Source of the DNA: Chitinophagaceae bacterium
GTDB taxonomy: Bacteria; Bacteroidota; Bacteroidia; Chitinophagales; Chitinophagaceae
Direction of reading: 5' to 3'
Length of the DNA stretch: 5,152 nucleotides
Assembly: GCA_003489485.1 (NCBI GenBank)
Contig: DNMB01000211.1
Location: forward strand, 1 to 5,152
How positions within the stretch are numbered: position 1 is the first letter of the stretch; each line of letters starts with the position of its first letter. The position numbers were made by a program, and so were the translations under genes. Positions 1 to 5,152 of the stretch are shown here, piece after piece. The notes below the pieces were generated by a model. It did not search any database, was not told the DNA's origin, and worked only from the letters and a program-made list of their open reading frames with translations.

Positions 1-1578
1 GATTCGATCGAATCGATCGATGGAGTTCGTTTATTGAATGTAGATCCGGGCAAAGCTACCAACCGCACGGTGGTTACTTTTGTGGGTGAGCCCGAGGCTG
101 TTTCCGAGGCGGCCTTTCAAGCCATCAAAAAAGCGGGCGAATTGATAGACATGCGTACGCACAAGGGGGCTCATCCCCGAATGGGTGCAACCGATGTATG
201 TCCTTTTATTCCAATAGCCGGTATTTCTCTCGAAGAAACGGCCGAATTTGCAAGAAAGTTGGCTGAGCGGGTAGGCAAGGAGTTGTCCATTCCTGTTTAT
301 TGTTACGAAGCCGCACAACCCAACAAGAGCAGATCGAATCTTTCTATTATACGGGCAGGAGAGTACGAAGGCTTTTTTAAAAAGATCAACGACACAGAAT
401 GGAAGCCAGATTTTGGACCCACTGTTTTTGATGCAAAAAGAGGAGCTACCGTAATTGGGGCTCGCGATTTTTTAGTAGCCTACAATATCAACCTTAACAC
501 CACCTCTACCAGGAGAGCCAACGCAGTGGCATTTGATATTCGTGAGGCCGGCAGAACCAAGATCGAGAATGGAAAATCCGTTACTATTCCGGGTTCACTA
601 AAAGCTGTTAAGGCTATCGGATGGTATATCGAAGAATATGGAATAGCGCAGATCTCCATCAATTTGACCGACATCAGAACCACGCCAGTGCACATAGCTT
701 TCGATGAAGCCTGTAAAAAAGCCACCGAAAGAGGCCTGCGGGTAACGGGGAGCGAGCTGGTAGGACTGGTTCCTTTGAAGGCCCTCACCGATGCGGGCCG
801 CTATTTTTTACAAAAGCAAAAAAGGTCAACAGGGGTCTCCGAAAAAGAGCTTATCAAAATTGCGGTGCGTTCTTTAGGTCTCGATGAGCTAGCCCCTTTT
901 GACCCTGAGAAAAGAGTTATTGAATATTTATTGCGAGATAAAGCGCACAAAAAGTTAGTATTTAACTCTTTACTTGATTTTGCAAATGAGACCGCCAGTG
1001 AGTCGCCGGCTCCTGGAGGGGGGTCAGTGGCTGCATATTTAGGTGTTTTGGGTGCATCATTGGCCACCATGGTCGCCAATCTCTCTTCTCATAAAAAAGG
1101 ATGGGACGAACGGTGGAAAGAGTTCAGCGACTGGGCCGATCGGGGGCAGGTCTTGAAAGACGAGTTACTTTCTTTGGTAGATGCCGATACGGACTCGTTC
1201 AATGCGATCATGCAGGCTATGGCTTTGCCCAAAGGCACAGAAGAAGACAAGCAAATTCGCCGATCCGCCATACAGCAAGCCACCCGACAAGCCATAGAAG
1301 TGCCATACAGGGTAATGGAATGCTCTTTGCAAAGCATGGAACTGATCAAGGCCATGGCCAAAGAGGGAAATCCCAATTCTGTGAGCGATGCGGGTGTGGG
1401 AGCCCTTTGTGCGCGAAGTGCGGTGTTGGGGGCCGGGTTGAACGTAAAGATCAATGCATCGGGCTATGATGATTCGAACTATGTAAGAGACATTCTTGCA
1501 AAGGTGGCTTCGATGGAGCAGCAAGCGATGGAATCAGAGAAGGAGATCTTGCAAATAGTGGCCTCCCGAATGAGTTAG
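1..1578 (+). CDS. ftcD: Bifunctional glutamate formimidoyltransferase / formimidoyltetrahydrofolate cyclodeaminase, 5'-truncated by window edge
   Basis: This cytosolic enzyme acts in histidine degradation and one-carbon metabolism. It moves the formimino group of N-formimino-L-glutamate to tetrahydrofolate, then deaminates 5-formimino-THF to 5,10-methenyl-THF and ammonia. The frame is open from base 1 and ends at TAG 1576-1578 (525 codons visible). Recalled human FTCD (541 residues) aligns without gaps here at an offset of 24, so about 24 N-terminal residues lie upstream. The TTG at base 34 is therefore internal (Leu in LLNVDPG), not a start. The transferase part covers roughly residues 1-300: FTCD_N to about 155 with TNRTVVTFVG and HKGAHPRMG, whose second His (residue 58, bases 172-174) matches catalytic His82 of mammalian FTCD, then the second subdomain with NINLN and ELVGLVPLKAL. 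The cyclodeaminase part runs from about residue 321 to the end, with APGGGS (337-342) and VDAD (393-396). Both halves look intact, so both activities are expected. Its likely partners, other hut genes, would be upstream and are not visible. The 3' end overlaps the convergent ABC-F gene by 4 bases. Confidence 0.96.
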   Translation, partial: DSIESIDGVRLLNVDPGKATNRTVVTFVGEPEAVSEAAFQAIKKAGELIDMRTHKGAHPRMGATDVCPFIPIAGISLEETAEFARKLAERVGKELSIPVYCYEAAQPNKSRSNLSIIRAGEYEGFFKKINDTEWKPDFGPTVFDAKRGATVIGARDFLVAYNINLNTTSTRRANAVAFDIREAGRTKIENGKSVTIPGSLKAVKAIGWYIEEYGIAQISINLTDIRTTPVHIAFDEACKKATERGLRVTGSELVGLVPLKALTDAGRYFLQKQKRSTGVSEKELIKIAVRSLGLDELAPFDPEKRVIEYLLRDKAHKKLVFNSLLDFANETASESPAPGGGSVAAYLGVLGASLATMVANLSSHKKGWDERWKEFSDWADRGQVLKDELLSLVDADTDSFNAIMQAMALPKGTEEDKQIRRSAIQQATRQAIEVPYRVMECSLQSMELIKAMAKEGNPNSVSDAGVGALCARSAVLGAGLNVKINASGYDDSNYVRDILAKVASMEQQAMESEKEILQIVASRMS

Positions 1579-3527
1579 TTGCCTTCGGATGCGTTCATGA
1601 TCTTTTCAAAAAGTTGCTCATACTCTTTGTTGAGACTTTCTATCTGCTGCATGGCATGAGAAAATTCACTCTCCGTTTTCAAAAACAGATCTTTGGTGGC
1701 ATAGATACCGGGATCGCTCAGTTTTTTTTCAAGCTCCCCTTTTTTTGTTTGCCAGCCAGCCAGTGAAGACTCTACCTGCTCAAATCGTTTTTGCAGTTTT
1801 TGTAATTCTTTTTTCTTCTCTTTATCGACAGCTCCGTTCGTTTGCTGGTTTTTGGGCGCTGTAATTTCTGTCGGTTTTACGACGGGGGCAACGGCCGCCA
1901 CTGTAGGCTCATTCGCTTTTTGACGCGCCATCCTTTCTTTCCAAGCGACCCATTCTTCGTATCCGCCCTTGAACTCCTTGATCTCTTGGTCAACGATCTC
2001 CCAGATCTTATTGGCGGTTTTGGCAATAAAATGTCTGTCGTGACTAACAAGCATCAACGTGCCTTGGTAATTGTTAAGTGCTTCGATCAATAATTCGCAG
2101 CTGTGAAGGTCGAGGTGGTTGGTAGGCTCATCGAGCATTAAAAAGTTAGCTTTACTTACAATGACCTTGGCCAGTGCCACCCGCGCTTTTTCTCCTCCAC
2201 TAAGTACACTGATCCTTTTGTCGGCATCGTCGCCACTGAATAAAAAACAGCCGAGCAGCCCTCTCAGCTCCAGGTCGTTGAGTTGACTGCCGCATTCTTT
2301 CATTTCGTCGAGTATGGTGTTGCTCAAACGAAGCGATTCGAGCTGGTGTTGGGCATAAAAACTTTCTGACACATTGTGTCCCCATTTTCTTTCGCCACCG
2401 TCAAATGGTTCGGTGCCCGCAATGATTCTGAGCAGGGTAGATTTTCCTTTTCCGTTGGCTCCGATCAAGGCGATCTTATCTCCTCTCTCTATCTCGGCCA
2501 CTCCGTTTTTGAGAATGCAGTTATTTCCAAACGACTTTGCGATCCCCTTTAATTCTACCAGCACTTTTCCCGGCGTCTTGTCGATCCTGAAATTGATCTT
2601 GATATTGGGCCTAATTAACTCGGCGGCATCGATGCGCTCTAGTTTGTCGAGTTTTTTAATGATGCTTTGCGCCATCGTAGCCTTGCTGGCCTTGGCACGG
2701 AATCGTTCTACGATCCGCTCCTGTTGTCGAATATAGTCTTGCTGGTTCTCAAAGGCCTTTTGCTGCAATTCCATTCGGATGGCCTTTTCTTTTTCATAGA
2801 AGTCGTAGTTGCCGCTGTAGCTATGGAGTTCTTGCTGATAAAGCTCTACGATCTTATTGACCATTCGATTCAAAAAATATTTATCGTGGCTCACCATTAC
2901 CACCGAGCCCTTATAATGAAGCAGGTATTTCTCCAGCCATTCAATAGAGGGCAGGTCAAGGTGGTTGGTCGGTTCGTCGAGTAAAAGTAGGTCGGGTTGC
3001 TGCAAGATCATCTTGGCCAGTAACACCCGCATTCTCCAGCCTCCACTGAATTCTTTGTAAGGGCGCTGCAGATCATCGTTGCTAAACCCAAGGCCTTGCA
3101 ACACCTCTTCGGTTCGGTGATGAATGCTGTACCCATCAAGGGCATCCATCTCTTGCAAACAATCGCTGTATTGATGCAGTACCTTCTCGTCTCCGGTTTT
3201 TTCCAGCTCGATCCCCAGCGATTCAATTTGTTTCTCGAGTTCAAGTACGCGAGCGAAAGCACCCAATGCCACCGTCAAGATCGACTCGTTGGTATCGAAA
3301 CTTAGCAGATCTTGGTGCAAATAGCCCATCGAAATACCCCGGCTTCTTTCTACCGTTCCCTTACTGGGTTGATATTCTCCGACCAATAACTTGAGCAGGG
3401 TCGACTTTCCGGTGCCATTGTAGCCGATCAGCCCGATCCTTTCACCCGGCTGTATATGCCAGGTAGCGTCTTGTAAGATGGTTCTTGCACCAAACTCAAA
3501 GGTCATATTTTGTAAACCGGCCAGCAT
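1575..3527 (-). CDS. ABC-F family ATPase (YheS/GCN20-like ribosome-associated translation factor)
   Basis: This is a 650-residue soluble protein with two ABC ATPase domains and no membrane segments. ABC-F proteins bind the ribosomal E site and act on stalled or initiating ribosomes. Domain 1 has Walker A GYNGTGKST (35-43), signature FSGGW (160-164), Walker B ending LLLLDEP (catalytic Glu185) and switch His214. The inter-domain linker at about 245-305 is charged, with RFRAKASKA near 275-283, and corresponds to the P-site-tRNA-interacting motif. Domain 2 has Walker A GANGKGKST (356-364), signature LSGGE (442-446), Walker B with Glu467 and switch His496. A low-complexity Ala/Pro/Val stretch (about 540-562) leads to a Lys/Glu-rich C-terminal coiled coil (about 565-645). 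All catalytic residues are present. FSGGWRMR, the linker and the coiled coil resemble E. coli YheS as I recall it, more than EttA, Uup or drug-resistance ABC-F proteins. The start is ATG 3527 (MLAGLQNMTF). An in-frame GTG at 3554 would add 9 residues, but it lies upstream of the -7 promoter box, which the extension would have to translate through. No Shine-Dalgarno is obvious. The exact cellular role in this organism is inferred. Confidence 0.95.
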   Translation of the reverse strand: MLAGLQNMTFEFGARTILQDATWHIQPGERIGLIGYNGTGKSTLLKLLVGEYQPSKGTVERSRGISMGYLHQDLLSFDTNESILTVALGAFARVLELEKQIESLGIELEKTGDEKVLHQYSDCLQEMDALDGYSIHHRTEEVLQGLGFSNDDLQRPYKEFSGGWRMRVLLAKMILQQPDLLLLDEPTNHLDLPSIEWLEKYLLHYKGSVVMVSHDKYFLNRMVNKIVELYQQELHSYSGNYDFYEKEKAIRMELQQKAFENQQDYIRQQERIVERFRAKASKATMAQSIIKKLDKLERIDAAELIRPNIKINFRIDKTPGKVLVELKGIAKSFGNNCILKNGVAEIERGDKIALIGANGKGKSTLLRIIAGTEPFDGGERKWGHNVSESFYAQHQLESLRLSNTILDEMKECGSQLNDLELRGLLGCFLFSGDDADKRISVLSGGEKARVALAKVIVSKANFLMLDEPTNHLDLHSCELLIEALNNYQGTLMLVSHDRHFIAKTANKIWEIVDQEIKEFKGGYEEWVAWKERMARQKANEPTVAAVAPVVKPTEITAPKNQQTNGAVDKEKKKELQKLQKRFEQVESSLAGWQTKKGELEKKLSDPGIYATKDLFLKTESEFSHAMQQIESLNKEYEQLFEKIMNASEGN

Positions 3528-3540
3528 AAATTGACGGGCG

Positions 3541-3573
3541 CAAAGGTACGCCACCGAGTGTTGCGGCTTGCAA
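3541..3573 (-). promoter_or_regulatory. Probable Bacteroidota-type promoter of the ABC-F gene
   Basis: Read on the minus strand, TACCTTTG (3548 to 3541) matches the Bacteroidota -7 consensus TAnnTTTG exactly. A TTG (3573 to 3571) 22 bases upstream can serve as the -33 element, at the long end of the usual spacing. The box ends 13 bases before ATG 3527, so transcription would begin only about 8-10 bases before the start codon. This near-leaderless layout is common in the phylum and fits the absence of a Shine-Dalgarno sequence. The -7 box is convincing; the -33 assignment is weaker. Confidence 0.7.
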
Positions 3574-3574
3574 C
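3560..3574. repeat. Short inverted repeat between divergent promoters
   Basis: GTTGC (3560-3564) and GCAAC (3570-3574) are perfect reverse complements separated by the five bases GGCTT. The left arm holds the TTG proposed as the plus-strand -33 element and the right arm holds the one proposed for the minus strand, so the symmetry may simply reflect two back-to-back -33 boxes. A regulator-binding site is also possible. At five bases per arm this could be chance. Confidence 0.3.
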
Positions 3575-3592
3575 CATTTTTAAGTTATTTTG
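3561..3592 (+). promoter_or_regulatory. Possible Bacteroidota-type promoter of the TonB-dependent receptor gene
   Basis: TTATTTTG (3585-3592) matches the TAnnTTTG -7 consensus except at its second base. A TTG at 3561-3563 lies 21 bases upstream, within the usual spacing. The box ends 10 bases before ATG 3603, giving the same very short leader as the divergent ABC-F gene. No Shine-Dalgarno is seen. Because the stretch is T-rich and the box imperfect, this is a tentative call. Confidence 0.4.
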
Positions 3593-3602
3593 TTTTAGCG
3601 AC

Positions 3603-5152
3603 ATGTTCAGATATGCAATGCTCTTGGTTTTGACCTGCTGTTTGCAGTTGATCGTATCGGGCCAGAGCCGTTTTACCCTTAATGGCTACATCAAGGATTC
3701 CCTTACCGGAGAGGTCATCTCAGGCGCTTCCATCAAGATCAATGGACAGCAGCGGGGCATCCTGAGCAATCAATTTGGATTTTATTCCCTGACGCTGGAC
3801 CCGGGCAATTACGTGCTTACCTTCTCACATGTTTCTTATCAGGTGCTCTCGGTGGCTGTGACCTTGTCGAGTAACGAAACCAAGAACATTGAGCTGGTGC
3901 CGCGATCGGCCGCCATCCAAGAGGTCGTTGTATTCAGTAAAAAACGAGACGGGAATATCACTGCCGCGCAGTTAGGAAAGATCGATCTGTCGGTCGGGCA
4001 GATCAAATCACTGCCGGTGCTTATGGGCGAAGTAGATATTCTAAAGACCATACAGCTTCTTCCCGGTGTGCGAAATGCCGGTGAAGGCAACGCCGGTTTT
4101 TATGTGCGGGGTGGAGGACCTGACCAGAACCTTATTTTACTCGATGATGCGGTGGTCTATAACACAGGGCATCTTTTTGGATTCTTCTCCATTTTTAACG
4201 GTGATGCGATCAGAAATCTTAGTTTGATAAAAGGAGGGATGCCTGCGCAATACGGTGGCAGGCTTTCTTCGGTTTTGGACGTTTCCATGAAAGAAGGAAA
4301 TGCCAACGAATTTCAATTTGACGGCGGGATCGGTCTGATCGCCTCTCGTTTCTCTTCGCAAGGCCCTATCGAGAAAGGTAAATCATCTTTCATCGTCTCG
4401 GGAAGAAGAACCTACATAGATGCATTGGTCAATCCCTTTATCAGTAAAAGCAGCAGCTTTTACGGCTCGGGATATTATTTCTATGACCTCAATGCCAAGT
4501 TCAATCATCGCTTCTCCAAAAAAGACCGCCTCTTTATTAGCGGGTATTTTGGAAGGGACGTTTTCGATTTCAATAACAATAAAAGATCGTTCAGCACCAG
4601 TATTCCCTGGGGGAATGCAACCGGAACCATTCGTTGGAATCACGTCTTTGGCCCTCGCTTGTTTGCCAATACAACGGCCGTTTTCAATAATTACCGTTTT
4701 CAATTCTCGGCCAGACAAGAGAACTTTTCGGTGGGACTCAACTCGGGTATTCGCGACTGGTCCCTAAAATCGGATTTTGATTATTACCCTTTTCCCGGGC
4801 ACAAACTAAAGTTCGGTGTACTGGCCACGCATCATCGCTTTTTGCCGAACGTAGCCTCCGGCAGGCAAGACTCGATCGTATTCGCTCCCAATAACGAGGC
4901 CGCAAAATATGCCGTAGAGACCGCTCTGTATATTCAGGATGACTGGGAGTTATCGGATCGCTGGCAAGTCAACTATGGATTACGGTACAGCCGTTTTAGC
5001 CAGGTGGGCCCGTTCACACGGTACACTAGGGATGGCTTTGGTAACAAGACCGATAGCATGTTCTATGCAGCGCTTCGTCCACTGATCACCTACGGAGGAT
5101 TGGAGCCAAGGGTGTCATTTCGCTATGCGCTTCAGGGCGATCTTTCCATAAA
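3603..5152 (+). CDS. TonB-dependent outer-membrane receptor with carboxypeptidase-regulatory-like N-terminal domain, 3'-truncated by window edge
   Basis: This is an outer-membrane active transporter, powered by TonB-ExbBD, for a ligand that cannot be told from the sequence. The frame runs from ATG 3603 to the window end without a stop (516 full codons). Residues 1-20 look like a Sec signal peptide: a hydrophobic run from Met6 to Val18, with likely cleavage after VSG before Gln21. Residues about 24-100 form a carboxypeptidase-regulatory-like beta-sandwich (GYIKDSLTGEVISGASIKI, then NQFGFYSL), typical of Bacteroidota receptors. IQEVVVF (105-111) sits where the Ton box is expected. The plug covers about 135-235, with LKTIQLLPGV (147-156), FYVRGGGPDQNLILLDDAVV (166-185) and IKGGMPAQYGGRLSSVLDV (209-227). 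Barrel strands rich in aromatic residues follow, including YIQDDWELSDRWQVNYGLRY (443-462). Related full-length receptors as I recall run to roughly 750-800 residues, so about a third is missing. It does not look like a typical SusC: the plug lacks the usual SusC features and no SusD gene is visible, although downstream DNA is unseen. Siderophore, vitamin or glycan uptake all remain possible. Confidence 0.93.
   Translation, partial: MFRYAMLLVLTCCLQLIVSGQSRFTLNGYIKDSLTGEVISGASIKINGQQRGILSNQFGFYSLTLDPGNYVLTFSHVSYQVLSVAVTLSSNETKNIELVPRSAAIQEVVVFSKKRDGNITAAQLGKIDLSVGQIKSLPVLMGEVDILKTIQLLPGVRNAGEGNAGFYVRGGGPDQNLILLDDAVVYNTGHLFGFFSIFNGDAIRNLSLIKGGMPAQYGGRLSSVLDVSMKEGNANEFQFDGGIGLIASRFSSQGPIEKGKSSFIVSGRRTYIDALVNPFISKSSSFYGSGYYFYDLNAKFNHRFSKKDRLFISGYFGRDVFDFNNNKRSFSTSIPWGNATGTIRWNHVFGPRLFANTTAVFNNYRFQFSARQENFSVGLNSGIRDWSLKSDFDYYPFPGHKLKFGVLATHHRFLPNVASGRQDSIVFAPNNEAAKYAVETALYIQDDWELSDRWQVNYGLRYSRFSQVGPFTRYTRDGFGNKTDSMFYAALRPLITYGGLEPRVSFRYALQGDLSI

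Noticed and set aside
1..21. Self-complementary run: a perfect 14-base palindrome at 1-14 and a 10-base one at 12-21, built from overlapping ATCGAT units.
   Set aside because: It lies inside the ftcD reading frame (DSIESID) where the protein aligns with the family, and repeated Asp/Ser/Ile codons explain it. No attachment site or operator is supported.
34..36. TTG as the start codon of ftcD.
   Set aside because: The frame is open upstream to the window edge and the upstream residues fit the family N-terminus, so the gene begins outside the window.
480..1524. Several open frames of about 90-120 codons on the minus strand and in another plus frame inside ftcD.
   Set aside because: They are shadows of the ftcD coding sequence, with no recognisable domains or independent start signals.
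1579..1620. Intrinsic terminator at the ftcD / ABC-F junction.
   Set aside because: No GC-rich hairpin followed by a T-run was found on either strand; nearby T-rich stretches are lysine codons of the ABC-F gene read in reverse.
1842..3305. Open frames of about 60-120 codons opposite or out of frame within the ABC-F gene.
   Set aside because: They are shadow frames of a strongly conserved ABC-F gene. Their translations show no family features.
1575..3527. ABC-F protein as an antibiotic-resistance factor (Msr, Vga or OptrA type).
   Set aside because: Its signature, linker and C-terminal coiled coil resemble the housekeeping YheS-like group, and there is no resistance or mobile context.
3603..3665. 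Lipoprotein signal at the receptor N-terminus because of Cys12-Cys13.
   Set aside because: The residues before the cysteines (VLT) do not form a lipobox, and a good signal peptidase I site lies later at VSG before Gln21.
3839..4767. Open frames on both strands inside the receptor gene, including one plus-strand frame of 115 codons at 4420-4767.
   Set aside because: The receptor frame runs unbroken from 3603 to the window end with clear plug and barrel motifs, so these are shadows.

Overview
The window looks like chromosomal DNA of a member of the Bacteroidota, most likely a Chitinophagaceae- or Sphingobacteria-like organism. Three things point there. One is an outer-membrane TonB-dependent receptor with an N-terminal carboxypeptidase-regulatory-like domain. 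Another is a near-consensus Bacteroidota -7 promoter box (TACCTTTG) placed almost directly before a start codon, with no clear Shine-Dalgarno sequence. The third is a fused formimidoyltransferase-cyclodeaminase. The family-level placement is inference only.

Layout: (1) Bases 1-1578, plus strand, hold the 3' part of ftcD, missing only about 24 N-terminal residues; it encodes the bifunctional folate enzyme that finishes histidine degradation. (2) Bases 1575-3527, minus strand, hold a complete 650-residue ABC-F ATPase of the YheS/GCN20-like type, a soluble ribosome-associated translation factor. Its stop codon overlaps the ftcD stop codon, so the two genes converge with no gap. (3) Bases 3528-3602 are a 75-base divergent intergenic region that appears to hold back-to-back Bacteroidota-type promoters. 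(4) Bases 3603-5152, plus strand, hold the first 516 codons of a TonB-dependent receptor, cut off by the window edge inside its beta-barrel.

The three genes show no obvious shared pathway. ftcD presumably belongs with histidine-utilisation genes to the left of the window, the ABC-F protein is a housekeeping-type translation factor, and the receptor probably begins a separate outer-membrane unit continuing to the right. I saw no tRNA, rRNA, CRISPR array, insertion sequence or phage feature, and no convincing new system. The observations worth a second look are the overlapping convergent stops, the compact symmetrical divergent promoter region, and the resulting start-site correction for the ABC-F gene.
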